NCBI GenBank assembly: GCA_947247005.1
Contig: OX365948.1
Location: forward strand, 36,212,601-36,276,600
Source: Spisula solida
Taxonomy: Eukaryota > Mollusca > Bivalvia > Venerida > Mactridae
Direction of reading: 5' to 3'
Length of the DNA stretch: 64,000 bases
This document shows, one piece after another, positions 1-11,532 of this stretch (position 1 is the stretch's first letter; the number at the start of each line of letters is the position of its first letter). The notes beneath the pieces were generated by a model. That model saw only the letters and a list, made by a program, of their open reading frames with translations, was not told where the DNA came from and did not search any database. The position numbers and the translations under genes were made by a program.

Positions 1-1059
1 TGGTCTCAAGGGAAAAAGGAAGATGGCCTAATTGTGTATTTTTCATTTTGTGTATGTTATTTTCTACTTTAAAATTTTAACTGATTGCTGATAATGAACT
101 CAATTTAACATCTAACTTCAAAGTATAATTTACTCAGTGTATCTACAAACGTTGCTGACCTGTTATGCAGTATCTATTAATCCCCAATTAGGCAATGCCT
201 TAGTTCATATTAATACTGCAACTATTTGCTTGTGAGTACCGTAACTACATAGATACTGTCAACATTACATACAAAACTCGAAAATGTACGAACTAGTTTT
301 AGATATTACACATAGATACTCTAAATTATTTAGTATTCTGGTTACATTAACAACAAGGGTAGAAAGACAATTACGTCTGGCTATCATTGGTACTCCGAAT
401 ATATAGGTCTCTCTTCGAAGCGAAGATAACGTTCCAGTGCAGTTCCTGTTGAGCTGTTTTCGAACATAAGCTCTCCCCTTTTGGAAAAGGAGCTATATTC
501 GAAAAGACAAACGCGTTTGATCTCACCTAGAGCTTTTTATACACTGGTAGTTTACTATAAGCAGTCAGACTAGTGCTCATTAACATCTCACCGAGGAGCT
601 GTTTTCTAAAGGAGATCTATTCGGTGTGGCCTAGTATGATTCTAAATACAATTATGTTCAATGTACTATCATAAGCCTGCTGCTTAACATATCTTATCCA
701 CGTAAGATTGCTTTAAATATTTTAAATCCTGAAATGCCCATAGAAGAACATTATTGTTGTCATTCCACGCCGCTGTAGTTCTGTTATGTGACAGAATCAA
801 GCATTGTACATATTTTTAAAAAGTGTTGACTGAAAAATGTACGTTTTGAAATACTACAAACCAAAACGAATTTCAACAATTTATTTCTTATATTGGTGTT
901 TTATTTCTCGTACATAGCCTACAATCCACCCGAAACATCTGAAATAGAAGCCATAGCTGTAGCCATGGTGTAATAAATCAAACTCTACTAAATGTTTTCA
1001 GTGTTGTTGATTGTATTGGTTTCCCCGCAATCTAGACTTGGCTGTATATATATCCATGG
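1..1059. other. Intergenic, no gene recognised
   Basis: No ORF with a recognisable domain on either strand. The only structure noticed is a short imperfect hairpin at about 456-505, with arms beginning TTTTCGAA and ending TTCGAAAA around a short loop. A half-copy of one arm lies at about 596-625. This may be a small fold-back repeat; its function is unknown. Confidence 0.5.
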
Positions 1060-1320
1060 CAACGGCGAGGGTGATCTAGAGGTTGGACGTAAGCTTTCAC
1101 TGTGAAAGCTCTAGAGGTCCCGAGTTCGAGTCCCGTATGTAGAACTGCCTTAATTTCTGTGAGCAAGATGAACCCACAATGCTCCACTTTACACAGGTGT
1201 ATGCATTGGTACAGGTGAGGGTCAGCAAATAATGTGATGTGGCTGCCATCGGCGCAAAGCCGACTCGCGACTCGGTGATCGGGGAATGAGAGGTGTCATG
1301 TCTGAAACTGAACTTTAAAT
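1060..1320 (+). repeat. tRNA-derived SINE-like sequence
   Basis: The stretch at about 1068-1140 resembles a degenerate tRNA head: an A-box-like GATCTAGAGGTTGG and a B-box-like GAGTTCGAGTCCC lie about 35 bases apart. It does not fold into a clean cloverleaf and is followed by about 180 bp of unrelated body, which fits a SINE better than a functional tRNA gene. The boundaries are guesses. Confidence 0.35.
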
Positions 1321-1344
1321 TGGTACTCTAATTATGCACATATA

Positions 1345-1597
1345 AATGTTTCCCCCCAGGGGGAGGGGGAAGCGGCGAGCCTACACGGGACTTTTGACAG
1401 AATGGTGCCGAGTGCGGGGAAATTTTGACTTCGGCCGAACTTTTGATCCCGGGTGGGGGGGGGTATGTAAAGATTCTCCCAGTGAGGGGATTTTGACAAA
1501 TTGACCTTGCTCTAGGGTGGGAATTTTGAACAAAATAAAACATATCAAATTCCCCTGGGTCAGCCCGCCGCCCCCCCCCCCCCTGGGGAAAAACATT
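1345..1597. repeat. GC-rich inverted-repeat element
   Basis: The element starts with AATGTTTCCCCCCAGGGG and ends with CCCTGGGGAAAAACATT, an imperfect terminal inverted repeat of about 17 bp. The inside is unusually GC-rich for this region and repeats short blocks around TTTTGAC. A related sequence lies at about 19,930-20,130 in the intron of the first shell-matrix-like gene, so this is probably a dispersed non-autonomous element. ORFs here are low-complexity and not believable genes. Confidence 0.45.
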
Positions 1598-1984
1598 GAT
1601 AGGTGCATTAGTTTCGAATGTTTAATCAATTGCTAAATTCTGTATATTAAAAGTGTAAAATCTAGGTTATTTCATTTTCACTTTGCTGCAAAAGTAAAGA
1701 ATACAACTGTTGTGAACTCGTATGATTTCGTTCTAATATGGGGTACTTCATTTTCACTTTGTTTCAAAAGTATACAATATTGTGAACTGGAATGACTTCG
1801 TTCAAATATGGGTATACTTTGATTATAATGTATCCATGTTCACTCCAAAGTGTAGAAGACAATTGCATCCATTGTTGAGTTCTATCTAAGTTGAGTTAGT
1901 TAATAGTTGGTCTTCATAAATTATTCCGTTTGTAAGCTGGATGGTATATAACTTCAAGCTGCTAAGACAATCGACACTGATCAA

Positions 1985-3660
1985 TGAAATGTATCATTAA
2001 CGTGCTTAGTCAAACACAATGGAGACGTATCCGAGCCAATTCACATTCGGAAATCAGTCCGGCAAGGCGGGGTTTTATCCACATTCTATTATCTACTCTA
2101 CGTCGATCAACTGTTACGGAACCTAGAGAATAGCAACAAAGGGCGCACAGTACTGAACACCAAGGCTGGTAACCCTGCATACGCAGACGACATAAGTATA
2201 ATAGCCCTATCGCCTCTAAATCTACAACTAATGATGGACATTGTGTACCGATACTGTAAACAGTGGAAAATAGACATAAACGCAACAAAATCTGAAATTA
2301 TTGTATTCACTAAGAAAAAAGAAATACCAAACGTAGCAATTATGTATGGACATAACATCATTACACAGACTAATAGCGCAATTCACTTGGGGATCCGACA
2401 AGAGTCGAACTTAAAGTGTAATCGGAGGATAGAGGAACGGTGTCAAAAGGGGAAAATGCATTATTTGCAATGACTGCACAAGGTGTCCACCCATATGGCT
2501 TAAACCCACTAATCTCATGTGAACTATATATTAAGATAATTATGCCAATAATTCTATATGCCTGTGAATTGTGGAATAACATGACACAATCTAATATCAA
2601 TACTGTGAACAGAACACAACACTTTATTGTAAAAATGATTCAGGGTTTACATGTTCGTACTAGATCCGATATGTGTGAAGCTATGTTAGGATTAAATAAG
2701 CTATATTCGCACGTCATAATCAGAAAATTGCTATTTTTGCACCAAATTCTAAGTCTTAACACAAAATGTGTGACTAGAAATATATTCTTACGCAGATATT
2801 TTCAGTTTATACATGATAGAAAGGTTAAGATGGGATTTATCCCCGATATCTGCAATATATTGTGCTCTCTCGACTTAAGATATTTTGTCAGATTACTTGT
2901 TACGCGCAGAGTCTCTTCCATCCAGGACGCAATGGAAAGCTACTGTTATTCAACTGGTACTGTCACATGAAACTTCATTATGGTCTGAAAGAATAATGGC
3001 TGATGAAGACTTTGCTTACTTTAGAAAGATTCATCCATCTATTTCGAAATCTATTGTGTACAAAGTGTTAGATAAGAACTCATTTAAACACATGAGGTTA
3101 CTAATATCTAAACTGTGGTGCAAAATACCAAATATCAATATTCAACAATGCAATAAATGTACCTTAGTAACTAACAATCTGAATATTCATTGTGTTTATG
3201 ACTGTATTGTACATCAAAGAGAACGACGGGATTTCTTCTGTGACGTTACTAATATGAATATCAGTCTTGCCAACGAACTGTTTAATATGGCTCCTGAACA
3301 CTTTTATCTCTCACTCCTAGGAGCAGAGATAATCTCATCGGAAGGTTATAAGTCAGTGCGAGATGTGTTTCTAAAACGTGCATACACATATATCTATCTG
3401 TGCCTAAAGACTGTTTATTAGTTATTTTGTCGTGCTTTGATAATGTTAAGATACACTAGCATTCCATAATGCACCTACATCTATGAATTTGAACTTGTTG
3501 TATATTGTTGATATAACACATCAGGTTTGACAATTGTCTTATGTATATAATGATGTAATGCTTCTTGTACATATTTACATGTATATACATTGTATATATA
3601 TAACATATCATCATATATGGTGGAAATAAAGATATTGAATTGAATTGAATTGAATTGAAT
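1985..3660 (+). pseudogene. Decayed LINE reverse-transcriptase 3' fragment
   Basis: Remnant of a non-LTR retrotransposon ORF2, broken into at least three frames. The first part (about 1990-2420) carries two reverse-transcriptase signatures: RQGGVLS, then AYADD, the catalytic metal-binding box. A frameshift near 2400-2450 moves to the frame open to 2970, which contains GLNP and CELWN. A second frameshift near 2890-2950 moves to the frame open to 3421, which contains a C-x2-C-x9-H-x4-C motif. Each block has a counterpart in the intact LINE at 6,434-9,043, so the two belong to one family, but this copy is old and diverged. The 5' half, including motif A and the endonuclease, is absent. It ends with AATAAA at 3625-3630 and a short GAATT microsatellite tail at about 3635-3660. 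Confidence 0.85.
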
Positions 3661-6238
3661 AAGTTGTTGAGGATCTACATACAACATGTACAAGTAGACC
3701 AGTAGTAATGGGAACACGGAGAGCTACTTTGAATAATCAGAGATAACTACTAGTTAATGTGGTGGTCAGAGTGACCAGCAAGGTAACGAGGAGGGGGATC
3801 CAAGTTCGACCACTAGGCGAGTTTGTACACTTATTCAGTATAGCTACCTAGCTTGGCGCAGTATGACATGTAGTTCTAGGACTGTGTGGTCCGTCGTCAC
3901 TTTAGTATATACATGTAATTTCGTTGCTAGGCACTCAATGTATGGTAGGTAGTTCTAGAACTGGTTGGTCCAGTATACTTGGTACATATACTTGATTCAT
4001 ATGTGAAAATAGACCCAGGTGATACAATGGAACCCCAGCCTCAGAATCGACAGATTGTTGGTTCCATCCCAAGTAGCGATAAACATCAAATATTTGAATT
4101 TGATACTGGTCATTTCCTTGTATAAGGATTACTTCAGGACTTTAGGGCCTAACGTCAGTGAGGAGCATAATATGACTCGGTAGTGTCCACATAACTAAAA
4201 TACTGTCAAATTTAAAGTATTGAGGGATATTGAAACGATTAATATTTTGGACATGGCCTCAATATGTTGCCATTGTAAACGATTGCAAATATTTTATGTG
4301 AATACAATATATTGTGTTTCGGGGGTGAAGTATTTGCGTTGGAGACAAGTCAAACAGTACAGGTTTATTTCACCAATCGATATTACACCGACCTAGAGAT
4401 AAGCTGAAATTTGAGCCATAAACCTCTAAAATTGGCTTTGTTCCCAAGCCGGTACATGTATAGGATTGGTCTTCTTTCGTTCCTTTATGCTATCGTAAAT
4501 TATGCGGTAGTTATTTAAAATTTTCAATACCGCTTTAGAAATTACCTCTATTGACGTAAAGGATTTATACAGTGTTAAGTTGTATTATTTACATTCTGTC
4601 AAAATTTGAACAGAGATTGTGAGATACATTTATTTTGAGGGCAGATATATATATAGATCAATAACATATGATATTTATGCACGGATCTGTCACATGTATA
4701 TAGTTGAATATATAGAACTATGCAATTAAACATGTGTTTGTGATTAACTTATTTTTAGCATCCGCCTTAAATGCATATCTTTAAGTAATTAGATCTACCT
4801 TAAGAAACCATCTATCTTAAGTAACTGCCTAACTTAAGAAATCGAGTACTATTTGACAATTCTCAAAAACACGGTAGGAATCCCGAAACATCGGTTTTGA
4901 GTTCCGTCAGAGCGTTACACGGTATTTGAGTTCCGTCAGAGCAATTGGGATGTTTAACGCATGTTACAAAATCCGTCATAGCAAGACATCGAACATTTTT
5001 AGCATCAAACGGTTAATTGTGGATGTTAACAATCCAACAGGAACGAAGTTACACTTCATATTAAATGCAAAATGCTCACTTACAACATGTGTCGAAACAA
5101 AACACTCATTTTGTATGGATTGTATGCTTTTTATACCGTTTTTTTCACGCAAGTTTATATACGTAACTTTAATCTTATTAAACAGTGAAAGTTGTCCAAT
5201 ACATGTACAAACATTTAGTTTTAAATGTCAATGTTCATTGTTATATGTACTCGTAAAATAGCACAAAAATAACCTGATAAATGCAGCCATTTGACATGTG
5301 TTTTATCCTTACGCGACCCGATGACATTGATGATGCAAATTCCGGACGTCACTGTTACAAATTCCGACAGTTTCGAAAAAAGAATGTTACAAATTCCGTG
5401 AATACAGCCCCATACTTTCATCGGTGTTAATGACTGAAAAGTAAACATTTACTTAAAACATTGCATTTATCACAATAGGCCCTATTTGTTTTCCTTTTTG
5501 CGTGGAAACATGTTAAAATATTTAAACTTCATTGACTTATATCAGAAAACTATTTGATACCTCAAGTTACATTGAGCAATATTTTTCTAAAGGTTGAGAC
5601 TCTCTTAACTGAGCATACATATCTTATAAGTTGCTCTTTACACGCATGTCTTCATCTTAAAACTTAAGCGTTGGACTTCCATAAGTCCCAACTACCCCCA
5701 GCCTGATTACACCATTGGGACAAAGTCTATAAACGAGTGAACTTCGGGTTATCGCAATTGACCAAACACGTTGAATTGTATAGTCTCCCATAAGTCAAAC
5801 AGTGACCGGAAATCGCAGATGCGTTTTCTCACTTAATGGGATACTATACAATTTAACTTGTATGGCATAATTGTCATACACGTTGTCATTGTATAGTATC
5901 CCATTAAGTCATACAGTAATTTGGTTTACACGCTGTGGGGTGAAAAGCCGATGTACTAGAGGATGTTCAACCTTTCAGAACGATTCAATCGTACTGTTGT
6001 GTCCTCACTATGGTACTTTCGATGTTTCGTGTGTTCATCATTGTACTTTCGTTTTCATTTTGTCGCATTAAATCTTGCTGCGATTGCCCTAACTGGAACA
6101 GATATGTTTCTTCTCGTTCGCTGTTACACGACCAGTCCAGTTGCAATGACAAAATTCGTTGTGCGCATGAGGTACTCTACATCCCCATAACGAAATAGCA
6201 GTAAATGCCTTTTGCCGAGTGACAAAACAACTGAACGC
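3661..6238. other. Intergenic repeats, no gene recognised
   Basis: No convincing gene. Two weak tRNA-like heads, at about 3760-3840 and 4018-4085 (B-box-like AAGTTCGACCAC and GGTTCCATCCC), suggest SINE remnants. At about 4860-5405 the words GAGTTCCGTCAGAGC (twice) and GTTACAAATTCCG recur; the same words appear at 17,340-17,430. At about 5770-5910 a block with TTGTATAGT and CCCATTAAGTC occurs twice directly and once inverted. All short ORFs here lack recognisable domains. Confidence 0.45.
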
Positions 6239-6417
6239 TACACGAAAAAGAGGATTGCTTGGAAGTCAAACAATACTGAAAATACATTTCATTTTAAATC
6301 TGTATCATTGAACTGAATTGTACCAGTTTAATTTAACAGTGGAGGAAATTGCCCGATCGGCCACTCCTTAAAAATTATCCGTTGTGCATTATAATGTTAA
6401 TTGACATGGAGATGATC
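6239..6417. repeat. Left copy of the ~179-bp direct repeat flanking the LINE
   Basis: This segment is base-for-base identical to 9,239-9,417, on the other side of the LINE. It reads as an extremely long target-site duplication. Identity stops abruptly at GATGATC, the last shared bases, on the side facing the truncated 5' end of the element. Confidence 0.85.
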
Positions 6418-9240
6418 ACAAGCCCACAATTGTATGTACGAGACGCAGTTGACACATTACCTCGAAAGTGCCGACATAGACTATAATGATATCGACAATT
6501 CGTATAATGAAATCATTTCATGTATCTCTACCGCTGCCAACAAGTGCCTCCCCCGTCGCAATTATAACTATAAACTTAAACCTTACTGGTCACCTGCGTT
6601 AAAGGAATTTCACGCTAATATGACAAAAGCCAGACATAACTGGGATAACGCTGGTCGTCCAAGATGCGGTAAGTTTTTCATTGACTACAAAAATGAAAAA
6701 CGTGTATTTCGTCGGGCGTTAAGAAAAGCATCACGTGACTTTGAAAGGCGCGAATTAGAGCGCATCGATAATTTAGCTGAAATGGATCAAACGGGGTTTT
6801 GGAAGGTTGTGAACTCTCGTAAGAAAAAACATAAGCAATCTTACTCAGAGATAAACTTTCAAGGCAAGTTAGAATCTGATCCAGAACGAATTTTGCATGG
6901 ATGGCAAAATTACTTCGAAAACCTTTATAGCTTTTCCAATAACCCCGACTTTGATAACGATTTCAAAACGAAAGTTGAGTCCAACTTAGAACATTTTCTC
7001 GATGGCAACAACAATCTAGTTAGCGAGAGTCTTGTTAAACCAATAGGTGTTAACGAACTGTCTCTAATTATGAGGGCTCTGCCTAATGGGAAAAGCGCGT
7101 CATACGACCAGATAACTTACGAACATATTAAGTTTGGGGGTCAATCCCTATTAAGGTGCTTGTCCAAACTGTTCTCATTAATTTTAGTTCGCGAACATGT
7201 CCCAGAGCGTTTTAAACAAAGTATAACTGTGACACTACACAAGGGACAAGGCAAACCAAAATCCGAGCCTAACAACTACAGAGCTATCTCGTTGTTACCA
7301 GTTATCTCAAAACTATTTGAGAAGGTGCTACTGACTCGTATTGAGCAAAGTGGTCTGTTAAAGTCTTTGCATCCCTTACAACATGGGTTTCAGAGGGGTA
7401 AATCATGTAAAATGACTTCTTTCATTTACCAAGAATCCGTTAACTATTGTTTGGAACGCGGCAATGCTCTATACACCTGCTTTCTCGACGCTTCGAAAGC
7501 GTTCGATATGACGTGGATTGACGGTCTGTTATATAAACTGTACGAGCTTGGTATTACGGGAACTTTACTCAGGCTTTTCAAAGATATGTTAACAGGATCA
7601 TCTAGTCGTGTAGTTTGTTGTGGCTTTCTTTCAAAAGAATTTAACATCGCACAAGGCACACGACAAGGTAGTATATGTTCTCCGTTCCTTTACACGGTCT
7701 ATATTGACGGACTCCTTAAAGACCTCTGCTCGTCACCACACGGTCTACGCATAAATGATGTAAACCTTAGCGCACCTACGCAAGCTGACGACGTAGTTCT
7801 GTTGTCATTGACAAAAGACGGTTTAAACGAGCTTCTGTGTACTTGTAGAAACTACGCTAACAAGTGGCGTTACCGTTATAATGCTAGTAAGTGCGCCACT
7901 ATGATATTGACACCGGGCAGACCCCGTGCACGCGATATACAATTGTGCTACGGTGATATACAACTCGAAAATGTCAGAGAATATAAACACTTAGGTATTA
8001 CACAATGTGACAATCGTAAATCTCCAGCTAGTGTTGATGCCATACGACAGTCTGCACGTGGGACATTGTTTAGCCTCTCGCCTTGTGGTATCCATAATGA
8101 CGGATTGAATCCAATAACAGCGGCTAAACTATATACTTGTATCGTCTTGCCTCGTGCACTTTATGGATGCGAGCTATGGAATTCTATAACTGCCTCTGAC
8201 ATGCGTCACCTTGAAGCCACACACCACTTTTGTATAAAAAGGATACAAAATATCCCATTCCAAACTAGATCTGACATAGCTATCGGTATGCTTGGTTTCA
8301 CTAGTATACAGGCGTATATAGATACTCAGAAACTGTTGTTTTTCGGCACATTGTGTCGTATGGCCCCACGTGATGTGTGTTTCAAACTCTTTGTTCACAG
8401 ACTTTATCAATACATGAACAAGTCTACACACAATAACAAAGGATATATAAATGATGTGATTCAAATCATTCACAAGTACAACCTATGTAACTACCTACAA
8501 CAGTTCATTACTTATAATTCATTTCCTTATAAGAAGACATGGAATGAACTATGCAAACGGACTGTGCTATTATATGAACGATCAGAATGGCTAAAACGAA
8601 TGAACGCTTCAAATGACTTTGCGTTATTTCGAGAAGTACATAATGATTTGACAATTTCGAACATATGGCGTGTGGCCCTTGAAAAACCGAATTCCCTTAC
8701 ATTAATGACATTTTTATCCCAACTGATGTGCAAATGTAGATGGCCATCAAAAATATCTTGCAATACCTGTAACCTTGAAGTTGAATTTACTGTAAACCAT
8801 AAACTGTTTGACTGTGTCGGTAACCGCAATTTAGTCCAACACGCAATGTACGGGTATTTCGAAGGTATAGAAACATTGCTTGGTAGGCTATTTTGCAGTT
8901 ACTTACAACAGTCTCAAAACATGAATTTATTGAAGTATTTGTTAGGATACACTGATGATATTATTGTGAACATGGTAAACAAAGAACTATACCCCGATTT
9001 CATGTGTTTAAATGCTAAACTGCTGAAAATAATTTGTAATTAAATATGTCATTGCTTGTAACATGTTGTGGTGTGTGAGTGAATGAGTGAAAGTTGTAAC
9101 TGTCTGTGTGATTTTGTGAAACTATATATTTGTTCTATCGATTGAAATCTGAACCTGTGTATTTGTATCATTTGTATGTAATCTATTCTCATGTATGTAA
9201 CTCTTCAACAATTTGGAGGAAATAAAGCTGTATATATATA
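6418..9240 (+). mobile_element. Young 5'-truncated LINE (non-LTR retrotransposon)
   Basis: Bounded by identical direct repeats of about 179 bp. It contains one long intact ORF encoding reverse transcriptase, a 3' UTR of about 200 bp, an AATAAAG polyadenylation-type signal near the end, and a short TA microsatellite tail instead of a poly(A) tract. The 5' end is truncated: the ORF is open from the first base of the insertion and begins just upstream of the RT region, so the expected apurinic-like endonuclease is missing. The intact ORF and perfect flanks mark a very recent insertion. The 3' tail style and protein suggest a CR1/L2-like group, but the clade is not certain. Confidence 0.88.
6434..9043 (+). 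CDS. LINE reverse transcriptase (ORF2 without endonuclease)
   Basis: 869 residues. The product would copy RNA into DNA at a nicked target. The N-terminal 150 residues are a basic linker with FWKVVNSR, typical of the region between endonuclease and RT. RT motifs are in order: GKSASYDQ near residue 221, motif A FLDASKAFD with the catalytic Asp at 352, QGTRQGS near 410, and the catalytic box QADD with Asp 452-453. The thumb and C-terminal region follow, with a C-x2-C-x9-H-x4-C zinc-knuckle-like motif at about 776-794 that is conserved in the decayed relative at 1,985-3,660. Full LINE ORF2 proteins carry an endonuclease of about 220 residues ahead of this; it is lost here with the 5' truncation, so the copy is probably not autonomous. 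The ATG at 6434 is simply the first in-frame methionine in the truncated element. No other gene is linked to it. Confidence 0.92.
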   Translation: MYETQLTHYLESADIDYNDIDNSYNEIISCISTAANKCLPRRNYNYKLKPYWSPALKEFHANMTKARHNWDNAGRPRCGKFFIDYKNEKRVFRRALRKASRDFERRELERIDNLAEMDQTGFWKVVNSRKKKHKQSYSEINFQGKLESDPERILHGWQNYFENLYSFSNNPDFDNDFKTKVESNLEHFLDGNNNLVSESLVKPIGVNELSLIMRALPNGKSASYDQITYEHIKFGGQSLLRCLSKLFSLILVREHVPERFKQSITVTLHKGQGKPKSEPNNYRAISLLPVISKLFEKVLLTRIEQSGLLKSLHPLQHGFQRGKSCKMTSFIYQESVNYCLERGNALYTCFLDASKAFDMTWIDGLLYKLYELGITGTLLRLFKDMLTGSSSRVVCCGFLSKEFNIAQGTRQGSICSPFLYTVYIDGLLKDLCSSPHGLRINDVNLSAPTQADDVVLLSLTKDGLNELLCTCRNYANKWRYRYNASKCATMILTPGRPRARDIQLCYGDIQLENVREYKHLGITQCDNRKSPASVDAIRQSARGTLFSLSPCGIHNDGLNPITAAKLYTCIVLPRALYGCELWNSITASDMRHLEATHHFCIKRIQNIPFQTRSDIAIGMLGFTSIQAYIDTQKLLFFGTLCRMAPRDVCFKLFVHRLYQYMNKSTHNNKGYINDVIQIIHKYNLCNYLQQFITYNSFPYKKTWNELCKRTVLLYERSEWLKRMNASNDFALFREVHNDLTISNIWRVALEKPNSLTLMTFLSQLMCKCRWPSKISCNTCNLEVEFTVNHKLFDCVGNRNLVQHAMYGYFEGIETLLGRLFCSYLQQSQNMNLLKYLLGYTDDIIVNMVNKELYPDFMCLNAKLLKIICN

Positions 9241-9417
9241 CACGAAAAAGAGGATTGCTTGGAAGTCAAACAATACTGAAAATACATTTCATTTTAAATC
9301 TGTATCATTGAACTGAATTGTACCAGTTTAATTTAACAGTGGAGGAAATTGCCCGATCGGCCACTCCTTAAAAATTATCCGTTGTGCATTATAATGTTAA
9401 TTGACATGGAGATGATC
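9239..9417. repeat. Right copy of the ~179-bp direct repeat flanking the LINE
   Basis: Identical to 6,239-6,417. The first two bases (TA) are shared with the element's TA tail, so the true length is 177-179 bp. Unique sequence resumes at 9418. Confidence 0.85.
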
Positions 9418-10913
9418 TGATTGCATATTTTTAACGACAAAAATGGTTATCTAAAATCCTACCGTTCAGAATTGTCGAAATTCGTTTAGATTATCACTTC
9501 ATCAAATATTCTTATGCACTGGTTAGTTTTTCAAAGACGATTAGGAAGAAAATAATCTTTTTTTAGTCTCATCAATGTACATAATACAATACCTACATTG
9601 CATAAGTCGACAATAATAAAAGTACTTTGCCGCTCCACATTGGAGCTATAAGAGACTAGATAGTTTATGCATACATATCAAATAAAATTCATAATAATTC
9701 AAGTTTGGGTGTTTCTATTACCCAATCAGGCAATTTTAGTAGCAAAATTGCCCGATCGGACTAGTAAATAGGGGAATGACCGAATTGCCCGATCGGTTTA
9801 ATACCCAATAAGGTTGCCGATAATGTTAATGACCGCTCAAACTCGGCACCTTTTTACAGACAAGCTGTGGGAACGATTTACATAGGTATTTGTAACACAT
9901 ACCAAGCTTTTTGCTTCATATAGCTTCTTATCACGGTTCCATCTGCGGTTTGTAGATAAGCCGCACTGGCCGCTTAGTGTCTTGATATTATTGTCGTTTT
10001 GATATGTAATTATATAGGAACACTTTATTTAAGTTGTTATTACCATTTAACTAATGCTTGATTCAATCCTCCCTTGTTAGTTTCGTATAGATTAATTTCT
10101 CAGCTTTCTTGTGAATATAAAATTACTTAATTAGGAAGATATAGTCTTGCTTCCATTTTGATTTGAAGTTAGGAATATATGCGACCTATATATTCAATGT
10201 AGCGAAATGTCCAACTAGCGTTATGACCCAACTTTGGATCATTATAAGCATTTTATTTATTAAAAACAGTTTCCACCCGTGTTAGTTTGATGTAGTCTGG
10301 TATACAGGGAACAATTCTATATAAATATCTCAATTATTGTATATTATCTTCTTGCTTCCAATGAGAGACATAAGTGACATATAAATTATCTCCCTTGTAA
10401 GATAAAGCCCGAGGTAGACCAATTAGCATACAGGTCCTAACTAGTTGAGATCCTCGGACTTTATCCTTGTTTTTAACTGAAATATCATTGATTTTAGATT
10501 TGAAATTCTCACTTCTGTATTACCTAATATGTTAGGGCCATAAATATTAATATACCATGGTGTGTAAACAACATGTAGCCAAATTTATTATTTGATCTGA
10601 TAATTAATGTTGCAAATATTTCAGCCTAATTACTACCATGTGCAATAAACAAAACAGGGATAAAAACAGAGTAATCCGCATGATAGGACCGGTGGAGTTT
10701 TAGAGAGTAGTAAGGGGGGATAATTTACTATTTTTCCCCATTAAGCTTAAAAATAAGAAAATTGCTTCTTATAACTTCTATCTGAAAATGTCTAAGTCCG
10801 TAATCAGTCATGGAAATCTCCAGCGGTACGGAGAAATGTATGTGTGAAAATTGGTTGTTCAGTGTGTAATAAAATGAAATACTGTACATAGTATTGACAC
10901 GTTTAAAGGCCTA
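9418..10913. other. Intergenic, no gene recognised
   Basis: AT-rich non-coding sequence. The 12-base word TTGCCCGATCGG, also present in the LINE-flanking repeat, occurs at about 9745 and 9785. A small fold-back lies at about 10,400-10,467, with arms GATAAAGCCCGAGG and CCTCGGACTTTATC. No ORF with a recognisable domain. Confidence 0.45.
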
Positions 10914-11532
10914 TATCCTTTCCGCTACCACGATTTTTTGGGGGGTTATGAGAAATTCATATGGTCCCTATACCCCGTCCCTGAGACACTATTGACTTGC
11001 AGCACTGATAAAAACTCGATACATCCGGATGCTACACACCTACCCTAAACAGAAAGTAGAAAAAATGTCAATATTTCGACTAAAGGTCACCGGAAATGAC
11101 GATGTGACGGTGACCCTTGCGCGAAAAACTTCTTTTTTTTTCTTTTTTTTTTAGCTTGACAGGCCTACTTTTTGGCCCCTTTAGGGCATCGTTCTTGACC
11201 CCTTTGTCTAGCCTTATATTCCTGCTAGAGAAAAATAAAAACGTTTTGGCGCTAAATGTTAATGCAATTCCACAGGGAATCGTACCGCAATGGCGGATAG
11301 GACCAGTAATTTCAGTTTTGTAAAATCTACGTTCAAAGCCCTCTTTAAAGGGGTCTAGCGGGCCCAAAAACCTGTGCACGACCCTGGGCCCGTAATATCC
11401 TGTAGTCTGGGATGCCTGTGTACCCATGACAGCAAAATTCCCGAATTTGGGCATTTAGGTCGAAAACTACGGAAGGCCGAAATGGCCATCTCGGCGAGTC
11501 TGCATAAGTACGCTATGGTAGCGGAAAGGATA
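10914..11532. mobile_element. Non-autonomous DNA element with 17-bp TIRs
   Basis: The ends are an exact inverted repeat of 17 bases: TATCCTTTCCGCTACCA at 10,914-10,930 and its reverse complement at 11,516-11,532. The 619-bp interior has no transposase; the ORFs at 11,080-11,454 (minus) and 11,117-11,323 (plus) overlap each other and a T-rich tract and look like chance ORFs. The superfamily cannot be assigned. Confidence 0.55.

Noticed and set aside
1075..1140. Functional tRNA gene
   Set aside because: A- and B-box-like words are present but no proper acceptor stem or cloverleaf pairs up; a SINE head fits better.
11080..11454. 124-codon minus-strand ORF
   Set aside because: It overlaps a T-rich tract and another ORF within a MITE-like element. 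The composition is low-complexity (KKKEKK) with no domain.
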